Positions 36,311-49,874 of a DNA stretch of 64,000 nt are shown piece by piece. The stretch's first letter is position 1, and each line of letters opens with the position of its first letter. The stretch spans positions 105,599,501 to 105,663,500 of the forward strand of contig CM059586.1 in NCBI GenBank assembly GCA_030407085.1, written 5' to 3'. A model generated the notes under the pieces. That model saw only the letters and a program-made list of their open reading frames with translations. It did not search any database and had not been told where the DNA came from. Both the position numbers and the translations under genes were made by a program. Source of the stretch: Trichopria drosophilae. Lineage: Eukaryota; Arthropoda; Insecta; Hymenoptera; Diapriidae.

Positions 36311-37369
36311 AATTTTTATCCGCTAACCTAAGTTGCACTTTAACTTTTAGTAAGTCAGAAGACAGTCGAGCAGGGTAAAAGGTAAAAAATGAATCGGAAT
36401 ACTGTCTAAAAATGTACCGTTTTGGGGTACGAAACAGTAGATAGGAACATGCCCGGGAATAGATATTTCATTTTTTTTATTTTTCAACATTAATGAAGTA
36501 TATTTGAGGTTTTTGGAAAAAAGTAACAGATGCATGTAATTCACAACAAAAGATTTTAATTTTATTAAAAAATATTAATGAAAACAGTAACTTAGTAATC
36601 AAATAACAAACTAATTCAAATAATCTGATAGACCTTTAAACCGAACATTCAAAATGGACCTCAATTGAAATTAAAAGACATATAAAAATTATAATGTTTG
36701 CCCCTTCAAAAAAGTTCCTATTTACCCCATAGCACTTTTTAAGTTTTTAGTTACTATATCTTCAAATTCATGCAAAAAAGGGAATATATAACGAGAGATT
36801 CTTAAAAAGCATAATTTAAATTGCAATACTGCAGTACAAGAAAGGGTTCTTTTCTATTGTTTTTTTAAAAGAAAACGAAAATTTAGACGTAACCAAAACG
36901 TTACAGGTGCCACGTGTCTCTTGCAAAAAAAAGTATCAAAGACTAACATTTTTAAACAATGACATTAGCTTTATACTATTACACAATATTTATTTATTTC
37001 AAAAGTTCGGTTTATTCAGTCATCCCTTAATTCTAATAAATAACGTGATTTATTTTATGTTATTTTTATGCAATTTTTATATCGATTTTACAAAATCTGA
37101 ATATAAATATGTGTACTTTATAATAACTGTATTCCTTATTTATAGAACCATTTATTTATATAGATTTTAATATATTTTTTATATAAAGCTTTATTAAAAT
37201 TTTATAAATTTGTTATACAACGTACAATTTAACAAAATTTTATATCTATTCATTTCAATCAATTATTAATAGTTTCGAGACATCCTCGAGACGATACTAA
37301 TACGGTATTACAGTTCTTTTCAATATTAGAGAGACGAAAGCAATCTCGTTTTAGTTTTTGCGAAACCCT

Positions 37370-38010
37370 ACACACTTTGATCAATCATTAAGTAATTTGA
37401 CAATACGAGCGATGACAAACATTAGGGAAACGTTGAAATATCGCATGATAACGAAAACAGTAAGGAAATTGCTATTCGACGAGTATAATTTGTCGGAGAA
37501 GATTCGATATGCCAGCGACTAAATCTACAATCAGATAAATGAAGAGAAAAATGGATCGCTCGGCAGATTAATAGAATCAGATTACGCTAGCATGGAGCAA
37601 CAAGATGTTGGGAAAAAGCAAGAGAAATGGTGCTGGCTAGTTGTTCAATCTGAGAACAGAAATAACGATGCAAAGAAAGTATCGCATTATATGTCGAACG
37701 AAACATCGATAGAAGAGAGGTCGACGTAACGAAAAACGAGGGATGGTGGAGGCAAACAATAAATCTTTTTACGATAATTTTTTCGGCCTGTTCACTGATG
37801 GCTTTTAATAAATTAATGTCGCTGCGCGACGCTAATGGCGCCTGGTTTTTGCATTCATTTCCGCTGAAAGGGGAAGGACCGTTCCAGTCGTTTTACGCGC
37901 TTAGCATTGACAACGCACGCAAAACCAACTTTCATTTACATCTTTCTAGACTGACGATCAATGTCTCTTTTTATGGTTTATTATTGTACATCATAAAGAT
38001 GATGAAAGGA
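37370..38010. other. Longest GC-richer island, no coding signal
   Basis: About 640 bp of complex, non-repetitive sequence in two blocks (37380-37760 and 37785-37975). The second block contains TTTAATAAATTAATGTCGCT and a 72-codon frame without a domain. The pattern fits conserved non-coding regulatory DNA; comparison with relatives would decide. Confidence 0.35.
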
Positions 38011-39975
38011 TTATGAACTATGGATCGCATTGCTTGTATCAATAGCAACATATGCTGATATTAGAAATCGTCACAATCTTCAATGATATACTGAAAAAAA
38101 AAATTATTTCGGTCAAATCAGATTTTTTAATAGTTAAAAGGACACTTTTTTGTTTCAATTTAAATCAAGTATTTGGTATCAAAAACAAAGATGAAAAAAA
38201 TGAAAAGTACACTTCCTACTATTTTCCAGATCGCTCTTTAAGATTCCATGGCCAAAATTGAATTTCAATCATCAGAGATTCCAATACGAAACCAAACTTG
38301 GACCAAATTGCCAAAAAATAGGAAATATTTATTGTTCTGTGCATTTTTGAGTTCCTTAGGATCCAAAACGTCGACATTTGATGAATAACTGCAGAGATAT
38401 TTTTTGACCAAATTGAAAACTTCGTTCAGACCTTGGTTAGAAGTACTTGATGAATTGCAATGTTGAATTGTAAACAACACAACATAACTCAATTGTTTTA
38501 TTAAATAATGATTTTCGGATGGCTGAGTGGAGTTTTGATGAGAGGAACTTCCATTCTTTCCTCTCAAAAATATTTTTTAAAACAATTTGAGAGTCATTAA
38601 TTTTCCCTGTGCGTTTTTCTTTTAAATACAAATTAATATTTCTGAAGAGGGTCTTAAATAATTGGACCGAAAAGTTAAAATATTTATGAATATATATTAT
38701 TTATTTTTTAATACTTTTTAACATTTTTATGGTGACCGTTCTTAGCAAGAAACATTACTACAAAATTTTACTTAGTTTTGTATTCTGTGTTGAATTAATC
38801 TTTATTTAATAGTCTCTTTTTTAATAATGTATGTAATATTTGGTTTCGTTATACACAAAACTGCGCTATAGTCATAATCTTTTTTTTTACCCATTGGCCT
38901 TTGTATTTTTTCTATTGAGTACGTCTTTATCCTTTTGCATCTTCTTTTAACATTTGCGGTAACACTCATGTGTCGGGAATTTAACAATATTAAATTACAA
39001 TTATATTTGTTTTTCATACTTTATACTTTATCAATGATATTGTAGTTTCAATTTCATTCTTATTTACTATTCCATGGTGTTGTCCATGGCAATTATAGTC
39101 TACTAGTAATCTTACATATCTACAGATTTCATTATATTATTTATTGACCAATCTTTAATTTCTACATCAACTACATTAATTTGAGGTATTTTTTGTAAGA
39201 GAACATTTAATACGTATATTTGTAATTCATTATAGGCACATAATGATTAAACATTTACATTAAATTCTATTATTTGTAGAAATATAAAATAGCAACAGAC
39301 CTAAACCTTGCAAGAACCTTTTATTATAAATTCATAGCCGACAATAACTTCATAAGTAACGCTTATTCCTTATTAGCTTAGAGCGTTTGGAGCGCTTTGA
39401 ACTCGAGGTACATGGGCAGACTTTGATGTGGTTTTCGTTATTTGATAACTTATTCTTTGAGGATTAAGCGATATTTAAAAGATGAAGCTATTTTAACAAG
39501 CTTCGCATGAAGTGACGTTTTAAATATCCTATGAGTGTATTTGATGCACAAAATATAAAAAGGCATGAAGAATGTTCAAACTTGGATTAAAAGAAAATGT
39601 TAGCCACGTAACACAACTTATTATGAAGTAACTCAAGATGCTTTTCACAAGTATTTGAAATAAAGCGGCGGTCTAAAAAAGAAAAAAAATCGTTTTTTTA
39701 GTTGAATTGTCCATAAGTATATATATGAAATAACGAAATAATGAAATAAATTTTTATGCATACCTCATAAATTTATTATTATCTTTGTAGGTATCAAATA
39801 AAGTCAATTTCAAGAAAAATTTATTGCAAGAAAGTGTCAATTAATTCTTCTAATCATCCATATCCTACAGTTTTTTGCTGTCTGAAAAAGAAATATTGAA
39901 TAAATCCTCAACTTTTTACATAAATACAGTCGGGAAATGAGTTTGGATTGGATGGCAGCACGACTTAAAAAATAT
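38010..39975. other. No recognisable gene or element
   Basis: AT-rich. The two overlapping minus frames at 38265-38631 are low in complexity. Nothing else seen. Confidence 0.5.
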
Positions 39976-40076
39976 TAAATAAAAGGAACCACTTCCTTAG
40001 TTATAGCGGTGATTTTTCGAAAAAAAAGAGATGAGAAATCACCGCCGTAACTAAGAAAAGGGTTACTTTTATTTAT
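39976..40076. repeat. 100-bp palindrome
   Basis: Arms of about 42 bp (TAAATAAAAGGAACCACTTC... and its imperfect reverse complement ending ...GGGTTACTTTTATTTA) with a short A-rich loop. The inner arms CTTAGTTATAGCGGTGATTT / AAATCACCGCCGTAACTAAG match closely. A compact hairpin element or MITE remnant. Confidence 0.8.
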
Positions 40077-43000
40077 TGCCACGGTGGAAATAATTATGTA
40101 GTAATATTATGATTTAACGCACATTTTCATAAAAAATATTAAGTTAAATTTTGAGTTCAGAACGTCTGCACATATGGTAGAAAAAAATTGGAATATTTTA
40201 TGAATTTTTCGATTACTAGTTTAATTATTACATATAAATTGAAGGTTTTATTTAATTTTTTTTTTATTTATTTGTGCAATTTTAATCCCCTGTGGCTTTG
40301 CTTAATTTTATGTATATTAGAAAATATATTTATATGCGTATTTCATATCCTCTAAATGTTCGTAAGGGTAGGGTCGAGCAAAAAACTCAGCCATATGAAA
40401 CAGTCGTTGAAAAAATACAAAAAATATTTTGAAAAATGACATTTTTTAAAATCTATCCGTATTTATTGGTCAAAAAAATTCTTTGCACTTCTGATTGTGG
40501 TACCACTGAATTCCTTGTAAAAAATTATTAAAATGAAATTTTTTTGTATCTTTTGATCGACTGTTTCATATAGCTGATTTTTTGCCTGGATCCTCTTAAG
40601 GTGAAAATTACCGAAAATTCGTCTTATAATATTGTGAAATTCCACCTTAATGAACACACTACAAAGCTTAGGTATTAAACTTAGGTATTCTGCTGCAGCT
40701 GAGGATATACAGAGAGAAGAAAAATGGTTAATAGAACTATTTCCTAATAGTAAAACATTTGATAACAAAAATTAAATTAACATTTAACTATTTCTATAAT
40801 AAACAAGAACATAATATTGTTCAGTTTACCATTTCCCAATATTTAAGGGCGAATCATCGTACATAACCTCATATATTCGGTAGTTTATTTTCATACTTAA
40901 ATAGTCAATTGAAACATTACCGAACAGTGAAATGGTTATAATAAAATAAATTAAATGAAAAGACCCTCTTTCCTTATTAAAAAGAATTATTGCCCTTTTC
41001 ACAATGTTCTAAATTGCAAAAGAAACACTCTGCGAGTTACAGCTTTTCACATTATTAATTTAATATTATTATACTTTATAACTGTTTTTACCATTTCTTC
41101 ATGATTCCGTTAACCTTTTTTTTCTTTCTGTGTACATATAAAACAGTTGTATAACGAATATATCTATATGCTTGCCTGATAATGAGTGATGAATGTAATG
41201 TAATTGTACAGTATGTTACTTTTAAGTGTAATATTCCATAATTTGTACCATAATTAAAAATCGGATGTCGTAATCGATAAAAAATCAATTAAAAAAACTA
41301 TCGTCTCACCTACTCAAAGAAGAAAATCCAGCAGCACCAAAAGGATAAATGAAAATCTACCCGCAAAGTAGACAAGCGACTTAACGCTGACGCAACATCC
41401 GCATTTCCATGTTGCCTTTCCGCTTTCTTTACGTTTCCATCTAACTGCAGATTATCAGATTAATTTTACGCCTGTGGGGCTCGTTTTGAGAATTATCCGA
41501 ATAGCATCTCTCTGCAATCTGGAAGCTGAAGGAAAGAAACTCGATTTACCTTAGTAGGATTCTCGCTTTGTCCGCCTTAAACTACAACTTCCATTGCAAT
41601 TCCCACTCTGAAAAGAAAAAAAAACTATCGTATAAGATATGTCTCAAAAGTTACTGCGAAAATATTACATCCATTGTTCTACTTTTCTCTTAGAGGATTA
41701 AGGGCATATATCACAGCAAAATCCAACATTTTTGAAAATGTAACATCAGTTTAAAAGTAAATGATAAAGAAGAAATGCAGCTATCAAATATTACTGCTGG
41801 AAGGTAGTTGATAACAAAATAGTTGAAAAAGTTACAAACAACCTACCAGAGTACCAAAAAGTGTTTTGTGCGAAAACATTTTTAAAAATCCATTCGTAAT
41901 TATTTAGCGAATCATCTTCCATGTGCATCAAAACTTGTTTGAATATTGAAAATAAATCAGTGATGATTTTAATAGCTGAAAAGTTGTTTTCAGGTTAAAA
42001 CTTTTTATTTAGGTATGTGTTTATATCACTCTCAATAGAGTGAAAATTTCAGTATTTGTGAAAGAGTGTTGCAATTTTCACCCCAAGGCATTTAAGAGAG
42101 TATATAAATTGAATATATTTTTGCAATTATACAACAAAGCAGAAGTTTTAATTTTTCCCAATATTTATTTTCTTTTAGATTGTGTTTACAACATATTAGA
42201 GTTATCTTATATTATGATTGAACCGACCCATTAAGGAGTGTTAATTCAAAATATGCTGGAACTTATCTTAACACAAAGCATAGCGACACTAAAGAGACAA
42301 AGTTTGTGAATTATTATATAAACCTTCTGCTCCGAAAACCACAAATAAGATTTATCCAAGGTGGAAAAATGTGTTTAGAATTAAAGTAAAATTAAATATA
42401 ACCAATGAACAAATTTTATTATCATATTCTTAATTACGGCAGAAAATGACAGAAAATAAACCCTAACTTAATAACTAAATTGAAGGACAAAATACAAGAT
42501 ATTTCCCCCCTCTTTAATGCACTATTTAAATGTGCACTTACATCAAAGATGCAAAGAAAATATTTTAGTAATATATTCTTTTTTTAAAAAATTGCTACTC
42601 GAAATATAGTCATATATACTTACAGACGTTACAAAAACAAATTTTTTGCCGAGTACTTACAATCTCCGTCAAGAACAACATCATATAACAATGATAATTA
42701 TACGACATCCTAAGAAAATACATGATATATGTGATTGGTACAAATAAAGCAAATCTTTTTCGTGTACCATTGGTTCCCATTGAAAATTCGTGCTATTTGA
42801 ATACTGCAAGCTCGGCATCGATCCAAATGGGTCACTTTACGCCCTCCATCTAACATCTTTTATTTTATCCATCCCTTCGAGTACCTCTAATGCGAGCATA
42901 AAATTCCCGAATTGAATCTTTTCTTGAAGTGAAAGAATAAGAATTTATGGAGAAATTCTAGAACATATTACAAGGGAACTTTATAAAGAGGTGTATGAAA

Positions 43001-43380
43001 TTTTATAGACTGTGACATTTGTTACTTGCCATCTTTATTCTTTTTGATTAAAATTTAATACAGTTTTTACTACGAAATTGTAAGAGCAATTTCCACGTAT
43101 GAAATGTTAGTTTTAACCACGAAAACCAAAGCTTTAATTCAATTCATAATTTACCTAATAAATTCCTAATAAATTTTAAAATTTTCAGGAATACAGAAAA
43201 AATTAAAAACAGATTGAAACTCCTTCCGAATGTGCACACGGTATCCGTTACAATATGTTCTAAGAAATTATTTATTTATTTGTTTACATTATGAAAGAAA
43301 CAAATATAATATTTTGAATAATAAAAAGGAAACGAAGAAAATAACAATATTAATAAAGGCTCTAGCCAGGTAAGCATAGT
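40077..43380. other. No recognisable gene; GC-richer island at 41.32-41.62 kb
   Basis: 41325-41620 is of mixed composition (CGCTGACGCAACATCCGCAT, GCCTGTGGGGCTCG) with stops in all frames. The remainder is AT-rich and featureless. Confidence 0.4.
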
Positions 43381-43493
43381 GAATTTGCCCTCCAGTTTGA
43401 ACTGCAGAAATATAAGTCCACCTAAATTTTCAGCCCCCTACCATGGGGCTATGCAGAGGTATGGGAAAACGTAGATAAATAAATAGAGCTGTT

Positions 43494-44075
43494 TCAATTA
43501 TAAAGTCGCCGAAAGCCGAACTGTCCAGGATGAAGAAGTTTACTTGCTTCAAGGTAAGAAACAATCTTCCTTGTTACCACCAGCACATCAAGGATTTTAA
43601 CTATATGAGGTAGATTGGCTAGAGGTGGAGTATGGCTACGAGACACTGGATTAGATATTTTATTAAGAGGTATTATATTCAATAATTTCAATGATGATGG
43701 ATAAACGCCAGTGGAAAGTTATGAATTGAAAATGCAGGAGAGGGCGGTAACGATAACTGAAAGAACTCTTTGCTAACGTGTTAGTTGCAAGCTGTTAGAA
43801 CTAAGTACTTTAGATTTTGTGAAAGATAATAAAAAACACTCTGGCTTCGACTTCTGGTTCAATAAGTGAGAAGGAGAACGATGGATGGTTAGGATTAAGG
43901 GAAGTTTGCAAAATCTGCTGAAGTTGAGATTCAGAACAGGCGGGGTGAACTTATCATTTGGTGGGGTCATGATTATTTAGTTCATCCGGAGAAAAGTATT
44001 GAATTGAGAATTGCGATAGTGCCCAGATAGCTCCAACTTGCCAAGAAGTGCCCACACTTTGGACGGGTCGCGTTG
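43494..44075 (-). pseudogene. LINE linker and start of reverse transcriptase (broken)
   Basis: Minus-strand frames give a DPSKVWALLGKL linker (about 44.04 kb), then 43773-43970 with FTPPVLNLNFSRFC, and 43494-43691 with NLPHIVKILDVLVVTRKIV, YLEASKLLHPGQFGFR. The last is the hallmark LINE RT fingers motif (L..xQFGFR). The polymerase palm that should follow is absent; a stop occurs three residues later and the sequence then loses similarity. Confidence 0.75.
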
Positions 44076-44123
44076 ATTACAAAGTAGATCACACATATGG
44101 GTGTTTTTGGTCGATTTAAGTGA

Positions 44124-44970
44124 TTATTGTGCATTCTTCATTAAAAATTTAGTAACAAACGGTGTATGCTTAACCAACGCTTGGTTGATACAGAAATAGA
44201 AACTGGATAATGACTGTGGTGACGAATTCATAAGGCTGCCATTCAGATTGTTGAGTTCTGGACAATAGAGTAGTATAGCCATTTTTAGGTCTTTCTCTTC
44301 GAACGCCGCCGTATCGCAGTTACCAAAATTACCAAGATGAACTATCTTTCGTCGGTGGAAGAAACTGTAAACTTTGTAAATAATGTTGATCATGTCGTGG
44401 CCCGTTGCGAATGGAGTTACAGACTTTGACAATTTCACAACCTGAACGGAATATAACGAATAATCATGCAAGAAATGTCTAAGGTAGTTGGCATAATAAT
44501 AACATTTTCATAAGTTGGTATGTATAAGTTTACATTCGAATTCGCTAAACATATGACCAACAGGTCGCCGATATAAAATTGCCAAAAGTAAACATGTATT
44601 TTGCGGTAGCCTAATCTTGATTATAATATATTCTGGTTCATTTATAAACGAATTGTTTGATTGCTCTAATACGTTATAACCAAGAGAATCGCGAAGGTAG
44701 CAAACTGCTCCTCTACCCAATTCAAACTTATTAGTTATTACTAGTAACAGACCGCAGGGCCTTTTCATTACGCACTAAGTTATACGACGGAATGGCAATT
44801 GTGTGGGACGAAACATCGGGATTCATCCGTGATTCAGTCAACGCCTAAATATGAGTACCTGTCGTTTGGAGCAGTTGTTCAATCTGAGCGAAATGGGCGC
44901 GTAAAGAATTAATATTACAGTGAACGATATTTAAAGAATTAGTAGCCTGAGTCGAAGAAGCAAGAGAAAC
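44124..44970 (-). pseudogene. LINE AP-type endonuclease domain (broken)
   Basis: The EEP-fold endonuclease nicks target DNA to prime reverse transcription. Reading minus-strand frames, the N-terminal part near 44.95 kb gives HCNINSLRAHFAQIEQLL followed by an in-frame stop and LTESR, fitting the NxNSLxxK and (L/I)xET/S catalytic-Glu motifs of LINE endonucleases. Bases 44508-44768 give LGRGAVCYLRDSL and LLLAILYRRP (G(G/R)xxxYxR and (L/V)YRPP motifs). Bases 44124-44471 continue with TPFATGHDMINIIY and IVHLGNFGNCDTAAF (the T...IDxI and SDH motifs, the latter decayed). Stops and frame changes show it is dead. Confidence 0.75.
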
Positions 44971-45456
44971 GATTGAAATTTGAGATGGTTGTCACTTAAT
45001 AAAAGCCAGATCTTGCTCAGTTACAATAGATATTTTACGTGAGCTGGCAATACGTCTGAAGAAAATGGTTCCATTGCGAACCTATATGCGTGATCCTGTC
45101 AATGAACGAGCTAATTTCCTCGCCCTATTTGAGAGTTGGTGAGACAGTCGAGATAAAAATTCGTTCACATAAACTATAGTAGTATCTATTGCATAGCGAT
45201 TAGGATGTCAGCACGTGTGATCTTTCAAAATTTTCTTTTACGAGCAATAATCAGATTGCGAAGCCCATCAGAAATGCAGTCCGCAATGATCGAGAATGTG
45301 GAAGGATCAGGAGCTGTTGAACCATCTCTATTTTCGTTGCCTCTGTGAACGGTTTTTCTCGTGCCGTTAATAAAAACATTATTGTTGATAAATTCGGTAC
45401 TAGGTGGAGCCTAAGCCCAGAGGCCCTTTAAATCGCCAATGTCCCTAGTATTCGCT

Positions 45457-45681
45457 CTAGAAACAAAAGCGCACATGAGCGATGAAATGATGAATCGCAT
45501 TCCTCGCAGGTGTATTTAGACCTGACGGGCCACTGCACTTTTTACAATTCAGCAACTGCCCATTGTGCTGGTTCAGTGACAATGGCTTCCGTTTAGATTT
45601 TCTTGGCATGAAAATGATACCCGTCGGTCGAGCAAAAGTTCCGCGGTGTTGTTGATTGACAGAAAGACGTCGAATTGTCAC
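45457..45681 (-). pseudogene. LINE ORF1-like fragment with Cys/His cluster
   Basis: 74 codons containing LNCKKCSGPSGLN and HHFIAHVRFC, a CxxC...HxxxxH...C-like spacing that may be a zinc-binding finger of the kind found in CR1/Jockey ORF1 proteins. The N-terminal part is basic. Assignment to ORF1 rests on position upstream of the endonuclease and on this cluster; the frame is cut off on both sides. Confidence 0.4.
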
Positions 45682-47279
45682 TCACAGTCATTGGCAACAA
45701 TTGATGTAGCTGAACATGCGCAATAGACATTCCCGCCTGAAAATGTCGAAAGTAGCACTTTCTTACAATAAATTAGAAATGCAAAAGCACTTAATCGGCC
45801 CACAAATCGTTTTCGCCACAAACTATTTGTAGAGAACTGTAGGGCCGATGCCTCTGCTCCACCTAGACAAAATTTACTCCGAGTAAAATAAAAACAAGAG
45901 GTGAGAATTTGTTAATCATTGACGTGAAGGAACAATACGTCTAACGAACTCACCAGTAAGAACGGAGTTAGTACTGATTAACTCTTGTCAGTATCGAACA
46001 TGTTCAACATATACAATTAGTGAAATACATAAATATGATGTAATAATGCATCCTAATAAGTAGAAAAACATAACATAACCTATTTTAACCCTACCTAACC
46101 TAAAGCTGTAGTACATGTTTTCAAAATGAATCGTAGTATACTTGAAATGTTTAAAATTAACATAATGACATTTAAATATAATACAATAAATTGGTTTTCC
46201 AATATTTTTTCGTCTAATATTTTAGTTTTAGATATTTTTACACGATGTCAGTAATTAACTGAACGCCGTTATAAAAACTAATGATGTCTAGTTTTTTTTT
46301 TAATTTCTAGCAGTAAATTTTCTTCCCAATTTTTCCGCTTCAAAGTAAATAATAAAAAAGAATGGTTTCAAACTCATACTTATATAGAAAATATTACTTG
46401 TATCGCACATACTTTAAATAAGAAAGCATGCACGGTGTACTTTTCCACAAACACTTTTATAAAAAAATATTGTCATAAGTGGCGAAACGAAACATCAGTG
46501 TATTTCGGAAAATGCCTTTGGATATGTTTCGAATGTGTGCAGTAAAAGCAACTGTAGTACACCGTCTGAAGTTTGCGAATCTGACTATTGCGGGCATAAA
46601 TCCACTTATGCGTCAGCCTCGGTGGAGGGAAGAAACAAGTAGACAACCCTCCACCACCAAAGGAAAAGAAAGTCTGCGAAATACACAACTGCCAACGTAG
46701 TTTCTTGGAGGAGTGATCCTGGTTTGCAGCAGCATTTTACTTACGGAAAAACCACGCCTCCTCTCTTGATTTCCGATTCTACCGTGAGAAAAGCTCTTGC
46801 TCGTACTTCCGGTTACCGTCGATTTTAAAGCTTCGAACTTAAAGTAACTTGATACGTTGAGGTGTCACTATAGTAGAATTTTCGAGAAAATTGATTGGAA
46901 CAAATCGTGAAAATTACTGATTTTCTTTACTAAATACTTTATTTCAATAAATAGAACAACTATAAACTCAATTAAGAGTTACAACAGTCAGTAATGTAAG
47001 GACTGAAGATGAATATCAAACATTATAAAAGAAATTGAAAAATATACGTGTAGTTTTCACACACGAAAATTATAAGAAGAATCCACCATAAATCATACAT
47101 CTCGATAAAATTTATGAAAGTTTTCCATATGGAGCAATGTTTAACTATGATATACTTGATAAATTGTATAAATTACTCACATCTATACCAATTTTTTTAA
47201 TATGTATTCAGAATATTTCAGGAAAGAGTAATACGAAAAGAGTACCTCGTGAAGAGTATCCTTTCGGATAGAAATTTGT

Positions 47280-47640
47280 CATAAAAACCCACGGACATAG
47301 TTCTGTCCTAATGCCATTCGTCAGAGTTTCAGTACTGACCGTTAATACCGCACCATTACTAGGCCAGTTACGACATGTAACACTGTTTGAGTACTAACTA
47401 CCGTAGTACTGGAGTTCCGGGACATTCAACCAAAAAGATAGTAAAATGTCCGAAATTGAGAAATTGATGTCCACAAAAAACATGTTAAATTCACTTTGGG
47501 TACTGGATATAATACTGGATACCTATACTGGATCAGCTCTTGGTCGTTAAGTCCAGTACAAACTTATTTCCATCAATCCCCACACATTGCCAGTACTGTA
47601 TAGTATCTTGCCGGGGTTTTACTCTGCCCAATTCAACCTG
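47280..47640. repeat. Array of the word CCAGTACTGG in both orientations
   Basis: CAGTACTG or partial forms occur at about 47330, 47406, 47551 and 47592, with TACTGGAT repeated at 47502-47535. The 3' end GTATAGTATCTTGCCGGGGT has the look of a terminus. GC-richer than its surroundings, no reading frame. Confidence 0.45.
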
Positions 47641-48715
47641 TAATATTAAAAAGAAAAAGATTCCATTAGTGTTGTGCGGAGCTCAAATCCCAAAGTAAGA
47701 TTTCAATCAAATATATTACAAAAAAGATGTACACAATCGTGATATTATTTACTGCCTTAACAATTTTTCAGGACAAGTTTTACCCAATCTGTATGCAGAT
47801 ATTATAAACGTACTTCATCTAAATGAAAACGCGACTTTATTGTGAAATGGTGCGCCATCTAGTGATATACAAAAAAACTTCACTCTTCTACATTTGTGAA
47901 CATTGTTCAATAAATTGTTTTTTTATTTTTTCATTTGATCGTCTTCTTAAGAAAATTAAGGATGTTAAAACTAAAAAATGTCAGAACAGTTGAAATATTT
48001 GTTATAATTAACACAGTTAAAAATGATATGAATTTCAATGCGAAGTCAATACCCACAAATACATTAAATTTAATGAGTTTCTAACTAAAATATATCTTGA
48101 TGTTTTACAGTAATTTAGCCTGTGTTTTTACATAGGTATTTTTCGCAGAAACAAATTAATTTGAATTATATATATGTTCATTAAACTTCAATACCATATA
48201 AGAATGCAATTTCAAATGTACGTACATGCTTCTGACTGTGCTTTTGCTAATAGACAAGGAGCTAGTGACCAACAAATGTGAATGATAGATAAATGTATGC
48301 AACTTAAAGGGGGACATTGTATGGGTATTTCAAGAATTTTAAGCGCCTAATTAATCCGCAGTCCCGTGTAGCGGTGTTGTAAACGTAATCCACTGTTTGT
48401 AACAAAAACTTGCGTTTTTGAACGATTAGTTAGCGTATGGCAAATTTTATTCTTATACTTTATCGAAAATAAACCAACAAGAACTAATTTGTATACCATT
48501 TCCGCGTGCAGGGAAATTCTAAAAAATTATTTCAAATTGGAAAAAAATGACTAAGGCGAACAATGAGTTCGCGCATGCAATTTCGTTATCTTCTGTTTAT
48601 TGCTATGAAACTCACGAAAAAAAACTTTGCATACGATTACAGCGTGCACATGTGCTTCTGATGATTTTTGAAAATGCAAAATTTTTCTAATAAATTAATT
48701 ATTCCAAGTTATTAG

Positions 48716-48735
48716 CCCCCCCCCCCCTCTCCCCC
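48716..48735. repeat. C-rich homopolymer tract
   Basis: Twelve C, then TCT and five C, in AT-rich surroundings. Assembly length may be unreliable. Confidence 0.9.
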
Positions 48736-49874
48736 AAGTAGAAAGGTGTTTTCGTTGCTGTAAGAGGTGCAATAACATAATATAAAATAATTAATTTTCT
48801 TCTTTTTTTCTATTTACCAAACTTGTTTTTTAGCCGTAGTGAATTTTAGCAACTTCAGACTAATGACATACACTGAAAAATATATCAAACAAAAAACAGC
48901 AATACATTTTATGGATTTTCAAATTGTAATGGTGTACCGGACAAAAATAAGAGTTTTCGAAACGAGGAGCGCATGGAGTAAAGACTTTTAAAACCCTACA
49001 GTTTCTTGTTTAAAAGACACGGCAATTTTTAAAATTTACTTTACATGGTTATTATAGAAAACACTCATGCGTTGTTTTCTTCGAAAACTCGAAACCCACA
49101 TTTTTTAAGAAATGGTATTTAAAAAAAAATAATTTTTATACAAATTTAGTTTCCTCCATTTTTGATGTTATATTTTATTTCATAAGATAGACACCCTCTC
49201 GTAAATTACACTTTTAAAAGTATAATACCAGGATATAATACAGAAAAAATTTTGCGGCCCTTTCTAAAATAGGACATTTTTTAATTCGTCCGAAAGATAA
49301 AAAGTATAGTCCTACGCAAATCTTTAAAAATAACTTAGTGTAAGGTATTTTCATTCGAAAATATTTATTTTCCATCAACCATAACTATTGTGTGACATTT
49401 TCCAGCATCCATACTATGCATATAATTGTTTGTTCATCAATAATACTAATTTTATCATTTTCGTGTATAATTTCCTAAATATTAAAAGTATCGCGAAATG
49501 TCTCGTGTATTAAATAAATGTAGATTGGAGAGGGACGTATATAAAATGCATAATTAACGAACTGTTTAAAATCTTAATGTATGTTGTTTACATTTCACTG
49601 TTATTATTCTATTCATTATCGGCGGTTCTTGGAAAAATCGTACCTTGTTATTATATTAGGAGGCATCAATCAGATTTTCACAGTCGCTTACTGCGGATCG
49701 CTTTTCTGTATTTTGTAATGTGGTGAATTGATCCTTCCTGTCCTATTAAATTAAGTTGTTTTCTAAAATGGCTTAAATTGTATGATGCAGTTCATCAAAA
49801 TTATAACGAAAATATTAAGTTAATATGGAGTATTTCAGTCTAATGGTAATGATGTTTAGTTTTAATCCGAAGTA

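Larger units (their letters stand above)
43380..45860 (-). mobile_element. Decayed non-LTR (LINE) retrotransposon, 3'-truncated, CR1/Jockey-like
   Basis: A non-LTR element in several broken frames on the minus strand, running from an upstream ORF1-like part (about 45.4-45.7 kb) through the apurinic-type endonuclease (44.1-44.97 kb) and linker to the first RT block (43.5-44.0 kb). The polymerase core (FxDD) is missing, so the element is truncated at its 3' end near 43.4 kb. That is the opposite of usual 5' truncation and suggests a deletion or rearrangement after insertion. GC content is clearly above the flanks. The 5' limit near 45860 is estimated from the change in composition. Confidence 0.75.
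45861..49874. other. No recognised gene apart from the 47.3-kb word array
   Basis: 46480-46830 is GC-richer with overlapping 71- and 73-codon frames on opposite strands and no known domain. CTACCTAACCTAAAG near 46092 is too short to be telomeric. The rest is AT-rich. Confidence 0.45.

Noticed and set aside
40463..40768. 101-codon minus-strand frame
   Set aside because: Composition-driven, no motif.
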